Positions 11,101-23,390 are shown, counted from the first letter of the stretch. The stretch: 64,000 nucleotides of DNA from Gari tellinella (GCA_922989275.2 OV277861.1:28922479-28986478); one strand, 5' to 3'. Notes: a model not told the origin generated them from the letters alone. Numbers and translations: made by a program.

Positions 11101-11333
11101 TTAATTGGACTCTGAAATTTCAAATAGAAAATTTCAGTTTCTCATTCAGTCTAGTCCATTTTTCACTATTTTGGGTTGCTTTTACAATATTCCGGTATTG
11201 CACAAATGGCAAACAGTGTAGATCCTGATCAGAGGGCTCCAATAGTAACCCTTAGATCTTGGTCTACACTATTTGCATTATGTCACTGGTTGAAAAGGAT
11301 GCATGTATGCTTCACTAGGATTTAGTGGGTTAA
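11101..11333. repeat. Family C palindromic MITE
   Basis: Family C, as used below, has TTAA flanks, a TCAAATGGACAATT-type side and a core of CAAACAGTGTAGACCCTGAT with its complement. This copy has both core arms, the right one diverged. Confidence 0.72.
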
Positions 11334-11335
11334 GT

Positions 11336-11815
11336 ATAACCCATTACCCCATAGCCTGTTTCTAGTTTTGAAGACAGCTGCACACTTAAAGCAGATTGAA
11401 AGTAAAGCAGAATGTGCCTTAACCCTTTGAACCCTAGTCCCGCATATAGGCGTCCTTTTCAAACAGTGTAAATGTGAATAGTACACTTGTCCTATGCAAA
11501 CAGTGAAGGCCCAGATCAGAGGGCTCCAAAAGGAGCCCTCTGATCAGGGTCTTCACTGTTTGTCATAATGCCAAACATAGACAAAAACATCCCTTAAAAG
11601 TCAGAAATTGACAAGACTAAAATGCAAACTGGAATTTCAGGGAAAAAAGAGTTAAGGCACATTCTGCTTTACTTTCAGCCTGCTTTAAGCTACCATCAGC
11701 AAAGATATAGGAACTATTGTTTTTGGTACATGTTCATGACTGTATAAACTGGAACTATTTTCTTCGATGGAGGAATATTTAGAGGCATAAAAAGGCGTAT
11801 TTCTGGGTAAATGGG
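11336..11815. repeat. Family A MITE interrupted at its core centre by a family C MITE
   Basis: The left half (ATAACCCATTACCCC ... GAATGTGCC) and right half (GGCACATTCTGC ... AATGGG) are separated by the element at 11423-11651. The join is the central TTAA of the palindrome. Confidence 0.85.
11423..11651. repeat. Family C MITE nested in family A
   Basis: TTAA lies at 11419-11422 and 11652-11655. The ends are CCCTTTGAACCCTAG and AAAAAAGAG. The core has perfect 14-bp inner arms, CAGAGGGCTCC/GGAGCCCTCTG, round AAAA. Confidence 0.87.
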
Positions 11816-12021
11816 TGAAAGTAGGTTCAAAGTAACGCAGAATGCACCTTTATGCACACAATGCTTTACTTTCAACCTGCTTTAAACTGTCTTCTACTAG
11901 GATATAAAAATTATTTCTTATACTGACTTTTCCCAACTGTAATTCCCAAATTGGAACAAATTTTTTCAATGGAGGAATAAATTAAAGATGTAAAAAGGCT
12001 CATTTATAGGATACTGGGTTA
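11816..12021. repeat. Family A MITE, truncated left side
   Basis: It begins within the core left arm (GTAGGTTCAAAGTAACGCAG) and runs to ACTGGGTTAA at about 12020. Confidence 0.7.
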
Positions 12022-12385
12022 AGTATCACAACACATCTTCGATACATTGTTACTCAATACCAGTTTCATCTGTATTGGTAACATCATTGTTATGATGTAT
12101 ACCGGTATGTTTCACCGATCACCCTATATTCATTGGGATAGGACACACTTACATAGACTCAGCCTACAGAGTCAGCCATGTTAGCGTGCCCTGTCATGAC
12201 CCGGACGCCAGTTCACCTTAGGTCATACTCTACTTTCCCTCGGTGACCTAGAACTAGTTGTTAAACCAGTCCGGCTTCCTGCTTGAGACTGGTTACAAGT
12301 CGACCAGCCTCATTCTGGTGCCAGGCTGACCTTCTGTCAACACAATTTGGTAGGCAGATGACTACATTATGCTAGCTAGTCTGAT
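12022..12385. other. No gene recognised
   Basis: Sequence of mixed composition without a coding frame or a repeat that I can name. Confidence 0.45.
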
Positions 12386-12614
12386 TTAACTATTTGCATG
12401 CTAGCAGTGGATATCTGCAACAGTGATTACTGTAAGCAAACAGTTTGGATCCAGATGAGACGCCGTGTAACGCGGCGTCTCATCAGGATCAAAACTGTTT
12501 GACCCTTTGGTCATGTTTTGAAAAGAAATTAAGAAAATTCTATTTTAAGAACTGTAGCAGACGACAAAATTAATGTTGCAGACGAAAAAAATTACCCAGC
12601 ATGCAAAGAGATAA
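12386..12614. repeat. Family B palindromic MITE
   Basis: Family B, as used below, has ends close to TTAACTCTTTGCATGCT, a core of CAAACAGTTTGGATCC with its complement, and CAGACGACAA motifs. This copy has TTAA at 12386-12389, ATAA at the right, and a core with GACGCCG/CGGCGTC inner arms. Confidence 0.85.
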
Positions 12615-13102
12615 CCCTGTGCGTGCTTGGAACCAAACTGTATAGATTTTTGCATTTGTTTGGATCCAGTTCAGACATCGAGTTACTCGGCATGAGATCA
12701 GAATCAAACCGGTGCACTTTTCTGATAGAATATCTGCTAAGTATAAAGAAGCAAAAGTCCGTATTTAGAAATAAAGCAGACAATAGTTGGAGCAGATGGG
12801 TTTTTATTTGGGTGTAAAATAGGTTAGAGTTGTTTATGATGTAATGACTAGTGACTGAGAGTGCTGCCAAGCTCTTCCTTATAGGGCAGATCATTGGGGA
12901 ATTGTTTAGCTGACTTCCTGGCCTTAATACTGATTAAGTGGTACTCCACCCATATATGCTCAGATCTCGGAATAAACTCTTCAACTGTGTCAAATGGAAG
13001 TTTTTATTATCAATAAATATTTCTCAAATTTCTCCGGTGCTACAGCATGTTGAAAGGGTTACCAAAGCATGATAAAAGCATGAAAATGTATCTATATAAT
13101 GC
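12615..13102. other. No gene recognised
   Basis: A 100-codon minus-strand frame (12592-12894) overlaps the family B end and resembles no protein I know. AT-rich. Confidence 0.45.
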
Positions 13103-13360
13103 TTAACCCTGTACCCCATAAATACACCTTTTTACGCCTCCAATATATTGCTCCACCAAAAATAGTTTCAATTTATACAGTCATGACATTTGAACATGTA
13201 CCAAAATAATTTTTACTAAAGCATAGCAGATGTTGACTTAAAGCAGGCTGAAAGAAAAGCAGAATGCGCCTTAAGGCACATTCTGCTTTACGTTCAACCT
13301 ACTTTAAGTGGTCAACTATCTTCAAAACTAGAAACAGGCTATGGGGTAACGGGTGAAAGG
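13103..13360. repeat. Family A MITE
   Basis: TTAA at 13103-13106; the right end is GGCTATGGGGTAACGGG. The core at about 13240-13310 has CGCCTTAAGGCA at the centre. Confidence 0.85.
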
Positions 13361-14116
13361 CGCTTCTATATGATTTTAACAAAATTAAAATTCCTAATAG
13401 ACTTTGATCATAAAATAAATGTCTTAACTAAACCATATTATGTTTAAACTTCAAAATGTCTTAACTAAATCCTTTGTAATGACTTGTAAATGTCTAAACT
13501 AAACCCTATAATGTTGTTAAAATAAGGGATATAAGTTGCTTTTACCACAGTATTTTAGTTGAGTCTCATTACTCTCATTAGGGTCTTCACTGTTTGCCAA
13601 TGTCCCCTTAACAGAAACTAGACTTTAAGTCACTTAAATAGGTTAATATACAGAAGAGGGAACCAATATATGAATTTTAGCAAACTTCATTTACAGTTAC
13701 TCAGAGTTGGTATTATTAACTTGCAACAAATATTGTCGTCTGCTATTGTTCTAAAAATAGAATTTTCAAATATTCCTTTTAAAACAGGATCACAGTGTTA
13801 AACAGTGGGGATGCTGATGAAACATTTAGTTTATTCATTTAGGGTCTGCAGTTTGCTTTAACATTTTTTTCCTGCAATATAATCAAAAACTGCATTATCT
13901 CTATTAAAATCCTGTAAATAAACAATGGGCTCTTCCAACTAAACCTATGGAGGCATCCATTTTTCACATCTAGTTTAAAAATAGGTTAACTCTCCTCCCA
14001 CTCAATAACCCACACTTCTAAACGACCTCATGACCTTTGCATATATTTTATCTGTACCTACTGAACCACTTTTATACCGTACCCCACCCATCGTCTATCC
14101 TCTACATGATTTACTC
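13361..14116. other. No gene; scattered MITE fragments
   Basis: Diverged family C/B pieces (AGGGTCTTCACTGTTTGCC at about 13582) in AT-rich DNA. Confidence 0.5.
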
Positions 14117-14313
14117 TTAACATGTTAGCAGCAGATATGTGCCACAGTGAATTACCTTTGCAAACAGTTTGGATCCAGATGAGCGTCTCATCAGGATCCG
14201 AACTGTTTGACACTTAGACCCTGTTTTGAAAATATATCAGAAAATTCTATTTTTAGAACAGCAGCAGAAGACAATTGTTGCAGATGACAAAATTACCCAG
14301 CATGCAAAGAGTA
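14117..14313. repeat. Family B MITE with shortened core
   Basis: The core reads CAAACAGTTTGGATCCAGAT, then a short centre (GAGCGTCTC), then the complement. The right end has TTACCCAGCATGCAAAGAG. Confidence 0.8.
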
Positions 14314-15279
14314 GCTAAAAAAAATTCATGCCCCTGTTTCCTGACCTTATTTACAACCCACAGTCATACTTGTGCACAAAATGGATATCTATCAAAACTG
14401 TTGGCGCTTATATCGCTTATTCGAATGCAGGTCAAAAGTAATGCAGAAAAACGTTCTATATTACTTTTGACCTACATTGTATTAAAGTAAGACCATCTAA
14501 AAGTGTGTCCATGATTTGAATATGTGGGTCAACTGATTCTAGTATGTATATCTTTCATCCATAAAAACAGATTAAAATGTTGTCTGCTGAACTTATATAC
14601 TAAAATACTTTGTTAATCATCGCTACATGTGCGTAAATACAACCCAACCACAAGCAGTTTAAATTCTATCATTATGTAAGGCCTGATCTGGATTTCAACT
14701 GTTTCACAAAGCTCCTCAATACTGGTTTTCCCCATTGCATTGAAAAAAGCTAAATCTTTTTGGACGAAACCACTGCATTTGCCAATATACTGGTTACTTC
14801 ACCGACTCTCATAAGCGCAGCCTGCCACAGCCTTTACCACCCAGCTGATAAATAGATTGTTCCATGTTTGTAACAATGTTGTGTTTTCCGATACAACCTA
14901 GTTTTCAGCCAACCAGATGAACTTCAGCTTAATCTGGGATCCACCTACTGTTTTTGTTTTTTTTAGCTCCGTCTATTTTAGCGAGTCTATTTTAGCAGTA
15001 CAGACAGACTAGCCAAATATAGAACACTATGGTTTTTACTAATCCTTGAACAGTCTAAGGTACTTATGTAACCTAGTTGTAGTTTTGGCCCATGTGTGAT
15101 TAAACCTTTCCCCCCTCAAACTACCAATGGATAATTCCTGTTTCCAATTGCGTCAAGTCAATTTTGACCTGCATGTCTGTTTTATCAGAGCCCTCTAATC
15201 TGGGTCTTCACTGTTTGCATAGGACAACAGTACTCTTCACATGCAAAAGGAGTAGCGTTCAAAGGGTTAAATCTCTAGT
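14314..15279. other. No gene; MITE fragments
   Basis: A degenerate A-like piece lies at 14430-14480 and a family C right half at about 15180-15270 (ending AAAGGGTTAA). The rest has no recognisable content. Confidence 0.5.
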
Positions 15280-15490
15280 ATAACCCATTTGTGCCCAGTG
15301 GATTCTTCCACATTTATATTTTGGATCAGTCCATTTTTTATCTGAGGGGTGCTTGGTCTAAATTTTCATTTTCGTTTTATATTGAAATTTTCTAACAGCA
15401 AACAGTGTAGACTGATCAGGCGGCGTCTGATCAGAATCTGCACTGTTTGCCTATGTCCTATTTATAGGACCCTGGGCACAAATGGGTTAA
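15280..15490. repeat. Palindromic MITE with 15-bp terminal inverted repeats (family C2)
   Basis: The ends CCCATTTGTGCCCAG and CTGGGCACAAATGGG are exact complements. TTAA is at 15487-15490 and a mutated ATAA at 15280. The core is GCAAACAGTGTAGACTGATC with its complement. Confidence 0.85.
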
Positions 15491-15736
15491 CTGAGTCTTT
15501 AGATGGACTCTTCCATCTTCTAATAAATTGATTCTTGAGGGGTTTGTCCATGACAAATTTATATTTAAATTGTGAGGGGCTTGTCCATAAAATATTAAAG
15601 ACATGACCTACAGTGCTGACCCTAATCAGAGCCCTCTGATCTGGGTCTGCAGAGTTTGCAAAGATTATGTATATTTGATCCAAGCACTGTAAGGGTAACT
15701 TAGTCCACATGTGTACAGTTAGATAATATGGAGCTA

Positions 15737-15929
15737 CAGTCGAACTTCGATATCTCGAACTCGGTTATGTCGAACATATCAGTATTTCAAAGTTAAAACG
15801 TGGCTCAGCCATGTTTTAGCTTTGAAACACAGGTATATTTGACTTAACCGATCATAAAGTAATGTTATTCACGTATCTAAATATCGGGTAGTTCGAGGTA
15901 AGCAAATTCGAGATATTGAAGTTCGACTG
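15737..15929. mobile_element. Tc1/mariner-type MITE (family F)
   Basis: TA flanks at 15735-15736 and 15930-15931. The ends are CAGTCGAACTTCGATATC and its near complement. A second inverted repeat (TTTCAAAGTTAAAAC / GTTTTAGCTTTGAAA) lies in the middle. A decayed relative is at about 47150-47340. Confidence 0.8.
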
Positions 15930-16017
15930 TATTTTTTATCGGTCATATGCCCTACAAGATAAGACACCTGTCACAAAATTAGTATGCTGTCACAGGGGTT
16001 CATTGCCGAGACTAGGG

Positions 16018-16222
16018 TTAACCCATGGTCAAATCTATTTCTAGGTTTTTACCCATTCATGGCTATATTGTTGTCTGTTTCATTTATTGTTATCTTTTAA
16101 AAGTTAAAAACAAGTGTCAACCAGTTTGGATTCTGATTAGACCTCACGCTGAATGTCATCTGATTAGGATACAAACTGTTTGCGAAGGTCCCTTATGGCA
16201 TCATTGACAGGGAAAGGGTTAA
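16018..16222. repeat. Palindromic MITE, TTAA flanked
   Basis: TTAA at 16018-16021 and 16219-16222. The core resembles family B: CAACCAGTTTGGATTCTGAT and its diverged complement. Confidence 0.75.
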
Positions 16223-16227
16223 ATGGG

Positions 16228-17872
16228 GCTAGGCGACATGTTTTGAATGGCCTCTTCCATTGTGCTTGTCACATGGGTTATAGGGAGTGTTTTCAAGAAA
16301 CCCTCCAGTCTGTATGAATAGGGCTAGGCGACATGTTTTGAATGGCCTCTTCCATTGTGCTTGTCACATGGGTTCATTATCTCGTATATAGGGAGTGTTT
16401 TCAAGAAACCCTCCAGTCTGTATGAATAGGCTAGGCGACATGTTTTGAATGGCCTCTTCCATTGTGCTTGTCACATGGGTTTAGTGCTGAAACGATTACC
16501 CGGGTAACCGTTAACGGTTATGAACTGCCGATTAACCGGTTACAAAGTCGGTAACCGGTTACTCGGAAGCCATTTTGTTTTTAACAATAATGAAGCCCCA
16601 CATGACGGGAGCTACAACCTTTAGATATGTTTACCGTTCACTTGAAGTTGAAATATTTTACTCTATGATATACATGATATTTAAGTTTTAAAATACAGTA
16701 GCATGTTGATTGATAAGGGTAGGGCGTTTCCTGATTTTTGTTAACATGTACACGGAGCTCAATACACAAAACGATGCCGTTAACAAAGTATTTTATGTAA
16801 GGAATTCAATATACTTTTCAGGTGTTCTCAACACTGAATACTCGCTGCATCATGTCATTTTATTTGAAGATGAGTTAAAGAACCCTGATTTCACATGTCT
16901 TTACAATAAATGACGACTGAACAGTTTTATTTACAACAAACTTGTCTTCGATATATTGTTTCCTTCGCTATTTTGACAGTTGAACTTGACACGCTTACTA
17001 ACCTTCTGACCTCGAAATATTCGGTTTGCTATATGACGTTCGCGTAGGGAAAACGTAAACAAGGGTTTCCAGGAATATCCGCATGTCAATTTCAAATATA
17101 TTTTTAGACCACCCAATCAAAAACGATAAAATAATAAAACCCGGTTAGCTGAATCTACACTTCAACCGGTTTGGAAAGGTTTAAAATAAGACAAGAATGG
17201 GACCAATTAATATCTATAACACAATGCGGGATTAGTCTTCATATTCGGCCGCGCATAATTATTCCGTGTGTTGGAGTTATTATTATTTTACAAATGCAAC
17301 TTATTTAGAGAAGACATCAAATGGCCGCTTTTTAAACGATTTATTGATCAACATAATCGTGCAGTATACATGTAAGTTCATTTTATAAGATCAATAGATC
17401 TACTTCTCTTCTCTTTGCAATTTATGAAGGACCTACGTCGGCATGCATGGTAAAATAGTTCGAAAAAAGTATAACATTCATAAACAGTTCTTTGGCACCA
17501 ATATTATTATTTTATTATCGTTTACACACGCATGCAAACGGTCTCCAAATTTGTAAATGTGTATAGGTAAAACAGTTGAACGGTCTTCCGTGTACATGTG
17601 TAACGTCCAACTCTTACTGACTAATGATGTGTCAGTCGGCATATTTAAGTTACGATTAACCGGTTAACCCCGGTTACGAGCAACGATTAACCGGTTACAA
17701 AATTCTGGTAACCGTTTCAGCACTACATGGGTTCATTATCTCGTATATAGGGAGTGTCCAGTCTGTATGAATAGGCTAGGCGACATGTTTTGAATGGCCT
17801 CTTCCATTGTGCTTGTCACATGGGTTCATTATCTCGTATATAGTGAGTGTTTTCAAGAAACCATCCTGCCTG
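16228..17872. repeat. Minisatellite of about 105-bp units, split by a hAT element
   Basis: GCTAGGCGACATGTTTTGAA recurs at about 16233, 16322, 16431 and 17775. The units differ by small deletions. The third unit is interrupted at 16481 and resumes at 17726. Confidence 0.88.
16482..17725. mobile_element. hAT-type non-autonomous transposon
   Basis: The ends are TAGTGCTGAAACG and its exact complement. The 8-bp flank CATGGGTT is duplicated at 16474-16481 and 17726-17733, the hAT signature. AACCGGTTA-type motifs cluster just inside both ends. At 1244 bp with no transposase frame, it depends on a helper. A 67-codon frame (16710-16913) has no visible similarity. Confidence 0.9.
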
Positions 17873-18000
17873 TATGAACTACATTGTATACATTGTAACC
17901 ACGAAGAAATAAGGTTAAAAACAAGTGTGTCAGTAACTGATTAAATGTTTATCAAAAAAGTACTCTTCCAAAAATATCCAGGGACCGATATCATCCCTAA

Positions 18001-18410
18001 CCTTTCACCCATTACCCAATAAATACACCCTTTTTCCACCTTTCCATTTTCTATATCCTATCAGATGGTATCTTAAAGCAGGCTGAAAGTAACAGTAAAG
18101 CAGAATGTGCCTTAACCCATTACCCCATAGCCTGTTTCCAGTTTTAAAGATAGGTGACTACTTAAAGCAGGTTAAAAGTAAAGCAGAATGTGCTTTAAGG
18201 CGAATTCTGCTTTGCTTTCAGCCTGCTTTAAGCTATTTTCTGCTAGAATAATAGGAAATATTTCTAATGATCATATTCATGACTGTATAAATTTGAACTA
18301 TTTTCTTCAGTAGTGGAATAAAGTAAAGGCGAAAAAAGGCGTATTTATGGGTTAATGGGTTAAGGCGCATTCTGCTTTAATTTCAACCTGCTCTAACTGG
18401 AAAGTTCCAT
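18001..18410. repeat. Family A MITE with another family A nested in its core
   Basis: The outer left half ends GAATGTGCC and the outer right half resumes GGCGCATTCTGC. Between them is a complete family A copy, 18116-18359, flanked by TTAA at 18112-18115 and 18360-18363. Confidence 0.88.
18116..18359. repeat. Nested family A MITE, complete
   Basis: The ends are CCCATTACCCCATAG and TATTTATGGGTTAATGGG. It has both core arms. Confidence 0.88.
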
Positions 18411-19008
18411 TTATAGATTTAAGGGTCAGTGAATTTTAACCAACTGTGCAAGAAATGAGAATATATATATATATTTTATTTAAAACAGTGTAGAACCAGA
18501 TCAGACGCTCCTCTCAGACATAGTTTACAGCTTTACTCCAAAGCTTGTTTCTAGTATTGAACTTTTGTGACCACTTAAAGCAGGTTAAATGTAAAGCAGT
18601 ATTTGCCTGAAGGCATCTGCTAGGATAAAAAAATATTTCTTAAGTTGCACATTCATGATTGTAATAAATTAAAACTATTTTCTTCAGTGGAGGAACAAAT
18701 AAAAGACAATAAAATGTGTATCTATGGAGTAATGGGTTGCTTTTAATTTTAGAATTAGAGAAGATGACAATTTTGAAGCAGACAACATTTTATCCAGGGC
18801 ACAAAAAGTAAAACTTATGTGAAATAAGGCTGGTCCAAAGCAAACTGTGTTTGTCTTTAGTATTCTACTAAAAATATATCTAAAATAGACTGATCCTTAG
18901 TATTCAACTAATATATTATACTAAAACAGTCCAGTCCAAACTGCTCAACAAATCAATACTTCTAAAATAGACTGGTTCTACCTAATCATTATTCTTACAT
19001 AGTATACA
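18411..19008. other. No gene; degenerate family A copy at about 18520-18738
   Basis: The AAGCTTGTTTCTAGTATTGA side, a left core arm and ATGGAGTAATGGGTT are recognisable. The remainder is AT-rich. Confidence 0.55.
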
Positions 19009-19250
19009 TTAACCCTCTCCTCCCTGAAACCTCAAATGGACAATTCTAATTTTCAAATAAGTCTAGTCCATTTTTGACTTTTTAGGATTGATTTTTACAA
19101 TATATGTCAAAATGACAAACAGTGTAGACCCTGATCAGAGGGCTCCTTAAGGAGCCCTCTGATCAGGGTTTACACTGTATGCATTGTACAACTCACAGGT
19201 ATGCTGTTTGCAAATGATGCATATATGCGTGAGTAGGGTCCTTAGAGTTA
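19009..19250. repeat. Family C MITE with perfect inner palindrome
   Basis: TTAA at 19009-19012. CTGATCAGAGGGCTCC and its complement meet at a central TTAA (CTCCTTAAGGAG). Confidence 0.82.
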
Positions 19251-19590
19251 TTAGACTGGTCTTAAGTATGATACTAATGTGGCATAGATGTTCAGTTAGT
19301 GACACTGTGAACCAGTCAAACTACCAGTCTAGTTGCAGCAACTGATGACCCCGCTACGTGGCACTGGCCTATTAATGGAAGCAGGCGAGGTTAAAAGCCG
19401 CAGGTTAACTTCAGATACGATTGCACAGCCTTGTGTGACATACTAACACTGAAAACCTTCTGTATTTGTCCTGTTAATGGCTTGCAGTTGTCAATAAAAT
19501 ATATGGTTCTACTAGGCTTATGGTATACTAGGCCAGACTCTTTTTTTTGTTGTTGCAATTACCTCTTTAACATAATACCGTTACACCCCA
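19251..19590. other. No gene recognised
   Basis: Unassigned sequence between MITEs. Confidence 0.45.
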
Positions 19591-19802
19591 TAAATATGCA
19601 TTTTTAAGCCACGCCTATATTTTAGCAGTTCCAATTTATACATTTAAGAATATGTATGATCAGAGCTATTTTCTATATTCTAGCAGATGGTAGATTAAAG
19701 CAGGCTGAAAGTAAAGCGTGCCTTATGGCGCATTCTGCTTTACTTTCAACCTGCTTTTAGTGGTCACCTATTTTCAAAACTTAAAAACAGGCTATGGGTT
19801 AA
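19591..19802. repeat. Family A MITE
   Basis: Left side CCCCATAAATATGCA, core at about 19695-19762, right end GGCTATGGGTTAA. Confidence 0.75.
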
Positions 19803-20033
19803 ATATTAAGGTTTGTTTTTTCGTTTGCATCAGTAACTGTTGTCATCTGCTTCTGCTCTATAGAGAGGATGAGCAATACTCGTGGTGTTCGTATGTCCCG
19901 CAGTATGTTTGTCCAATATTGGTTCAATAAAACTCATGTGGTTACAAATCTCACCTTTAATGAAACTTGGTCAACATGTTTGCCTCATTAAAATCTATGC
20001 CAAAGTTTGAATTTATGTAATGTCAAGTCAAAA

Positions 20034-21722
20034 ACAAGAACCACAAGCGGGTGCCAATGTTCATCTGTTTTTTATCCTAATAGATTAAGAAGGAACAGTG
20101 AGCTATTCTTTATTGACTTTGATTGTCTTGACTATTTGTCTGTCTGTCTACTGTGGGGCTCTAAATGACCTTGACACTTGTCTGACATTACTTTACTTGT
20201 ACTGAGCTCGAGAGATACTTGCATTGAGTACACATTCCAAATGTAAAAGCTTTGCATTTCCAAAGTTATGGCTAATGTTAAAGTCAACCTTTTTGACCTT
20301 TGAATGACCTCTAAATGACCTTGACCTTTGTCTGCTATGACAAAACTTGTACTGAGCTCAAGAGCTTCTTGCGTTAAGTAGACATGCCAAATATAAAGTG
20401 TCCTATCACATGTTATTATATTGCAAAGTAAATTCCTTACTTTTCATTGGTCAACGAGCCCTAGACAAAATCCAATGTACCCTGTGAGCTGACAGGGTAC
20501 TTAGGAATGCAGCATTATCATTGGCTGACAGGTCCCTGAGTCTTGTTTTGCAGAAAATAAGATGGCTGATAGTTCGACAGGATTGAGTGCATTCAATCCT
20601 GCATCCTCCGTTTTAAGTCCATTTCGGCTAAGAACCAATCGGTGTTTGGATCTTTCAACAGTCGCATTATTTCTGGGAAAGTTTGAAGTCGAAGTCTCCT
20701 AGTATTTGTCCATTTTTCTGTTGAATAATAACGTCATAAACATATGACGTCACTTACGTTCAACGTCATATGTTTTGACGCGCTTTTGTTACTGTTTACT
20801 TTGAGCGCTGTGCACGACAAAGTCCGAAATATTTCATTTGAACAATAAAAACTTTGAAGTATAATAAATTCGTTATACAGTTTCTTCACAGGGTACATGA
20901 GAATTTCTTCCCGGCTGGTAAAATCATGTAACCCTCGCCTAACGGCTCGGGCAACATTGATTTTCCTCAGCCGGGAAGAAATTCTCATGTACCCTGTGAA
21001 GAAACTGTATAACTAATATTGTTCAGAGTTATGGAAAATATCAAATTTGACCTGTAAATGACCTTGACCTTTGTCTGACATGACCAAGTTGTGCTGAGTG
21101 CAAAATCTGCCAGTGTTAAAAACACACGCCAAATGTCAAGTATGTATTACATGCAGTTCTGAAGTTATGGCCAATGTTAAATCCAACCTATTTGACCTCT
21201 GAATGACCTTGCCCTTTGTCTGTCATGACCAAACTTATACTGAACTCAAGAGCTTCTTGTGTTGAATAGACATACCAAAAATGAAGTTTGTACCACATGT
21301 TGTTTCAGAGTTATGGGAAATATTGAATTAAACCCTATTTGACCTGTTAATGACCTTGACCTTTGTCTAACATGACACAAATTGTATTGATTTCAAGAGC
21401 TTCTTGAGTTGAATACACATACCAAATATCAAGCCTCTGTCACATGCAGTTCATAAGATGTGACCAATATTGAAATCATCCTATTTAACCTCTGAATGAC
21501 CTCTAAATGACCTTGACCTTTGTTGGACATGACCCAAATTTTACTCAGCTAAAGATCTGTTTAAGGTGAGTAAACAGTCTGTATCACATGTAGTTGTAAA
21601 GTGATGGCCAACGTTAAGATTTCGGACACAACAACAACAACGACGATGATGATGATAATGACAATGCAGACGCCAGAGTTATGACAATAGCTTGTAGTTT
21701 CTTCGAAACAGAGGAGCTAATA
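20034..21722 (+). mobile_element. Helitron-like repeat with TGACCT arrays, interrupted
   Basis: It opens CAAGAACCACAAGCGGGTGCC, a diverged relative of 1516, and closes with a GACAATAGCTT ... GAGCTAATAA tail at 21690-21722. In between, units of about 160-200 bp carry TGACCTTGACCTTTG (AGGTCA half sites on the other strand). Foreign DNA interrupts it at about 20412-21019. Class is inference; no coding. Confidence 0.5.
20873..21012. repeat. 45-bp perfect inverted repeat (hairpin)
   Basis: Arms 20873-20917 and 20968-21012 are complementary throughout with a 50-nt loop. It lies at the right end of the DNA inserted into the Helitron-like repeat. The 84-codon minus-strand frame across it is a by-product. 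Confidence 0.88.
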
Positions 21723-22455
21723 AAAGTGCCATAACTCTGCTTAAATCTTGTTTGATCTTTTGTGGTATGGAATATTTGTAGCAAGTTTTATTTACATCAA
21801 TCAATAAATGAAGTTAGCACATGGCTTGGAGCTCTCGGCCAATCAGATGCCTAAAAAACCTGCGAATATATCATTTATTGAACAAAACCATGAAATAACT
21901 AACACACTGTTCACTTATTCCATGCTTCCGTCATCTCAAGGCAATTTGACATCACAACCCTAGCAATCCTCCGAGCAAGCCACCGTGAAAACCTTTTGCC
22001 TGCACTGTAGGCTTAACGATAAATAATCGGAATAAACACCAGATCAAGGATTTAAACTAAAGCAATACGGTAATTCCACAGTATCTATAATATATCTAGA
22101 TCTACCCCATCCCTCTGGACCTAGATATATGCATTGTTTCAGCTGTAGCTGTAAAAACCCGGATATGCATGTCTTGATTGGCTTAACTAAACAGCTGAGC
22201 AAAAGCTTGATGACGTCATATTTTGTACAGTGATACCTAAACTTTAAAGGCCATTAATAATGAATTGTGCTTACATATAGAGCTTCAATAAGCCTTATTT
22301 ATGTTGGTGTTGAAGCATGCATACTGTCTTAAGCTACACAATGAAATAACTTTTCAATTTAAGTAAAATATTACAAATAAAATGTCTTTTTCGTCTAAAA
22401 CAAAAAGCAGAAACGAAGGGTCTTCTTGTTTTCCTCGAGCCCAAGCCAGTGCTAA
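21723..22455. other. No gene recognised
   Basis: Repeat-derived start (GTGCCATAACTCTGC) and then unassigned sequence. Confidence 0.45.
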
Positions 22456-22558
22456 ATAGGTTAAACCATGGTTGCGCGCGAATAAACTACATAGTTCTCG
22501 GGGGCTACGCCCCCTCAAACTATATCGTTTATTCGCGCGCAACCATGGTCTAACCTAT
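22456..22558. repeat. Long hairpin with about 41-bp arms and a G/C loop
   Basis: Arms 22456-22496 and 22517-22558 pair with only a few mismatches. They contain AACCATGGTTGCGCGCGAAT. The 20-nt loop is itself self-complementary (GGGGGCTACGCCCCC). Confidence 0.85.
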
Positions 22559-23213
22559 ACATACTATGGAGCAACAGCAAGAAAAAATTAACCAGTCTGG
22601 AAAAGGGCATAACTTTGAAAATAAAGAGTCTCATGTAAAAAGAGTCTCATGTAAAAAGTTTATTATACAGGTATTATCCAATCCAAACACTTCTTGTATC
22701 GAAAGGAATTTAACAGGTTGATAAAATGTTTTTGCCGTTCTACAAAAGTGCCTATTTTATTATGATAAAAGGGGCATAATTCTCCAGTCTCAAGGGAATT
22801 CCTGCTGATTATTAAACCTGACCGAGACATTTCGGTCATTTACATGGTGACCAAGTTTCATAAGGATTGAAATAATTTTTTGTTTGATTATGAGAGCGGA
22901 CAAGTAATTTCACTAAAATTCCCATTTTTGACAAAAGGAACATAACTCTCTAGTGTCAGAGGCAATCTTGATGGTTATTGAACTTGACAGAGACCAGTTA
23001 TTGGACATAGGGTTAGGGTTAGCCTTTGAAGATGGGCAAGTAAAAATGGACAAGACAAAATTGGAAACTGTAATTGTCCATTTGAAGTTTCAAGGAGGAA
23101 TGTTTTAAAGGGTTAATCATGTACCAATGTGTGTCACTAAACTTTGTTTCTGATTGAAAGTCATTTCACACATGTGTAGATTCCTTCCTTCTCTCTCTCT
23201 CTCTCTGTATCCG
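22559..23213. repeat. Diverged tandem units and a CT microsatellite
   Basis: Units of about 165 bp with GGGCATAACTCT-type words repeat at about 22603, 22766 and 22931. A (CT)n run lies at 23190-23206. No gene. Confidence 0.55.
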
Positions 23214-23390
23214 TTAACCCATTCCCTCATAAATACGCCTTTAACCTATTCCTAGACTGAAGGAAATAGTTCCACTTTACACAGTCAAGCATATGTGTCA
23301 TAAGAAATAATTTTTATTTTCTTGCAGATTGTAGCTTAAAGCAGGCTGAAAGTAAAGCAGAATGCGCCTTAAGACGCATTCTGCCAATTA
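23214..23390. repeat. Family A MITE, right half missing
   Basis: TTAA at 23214-23217. The copy breaks off within the second core arm (GACGCATTCTGCC), directly next to the zinc-finger remnant. Confidence 0.75.
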
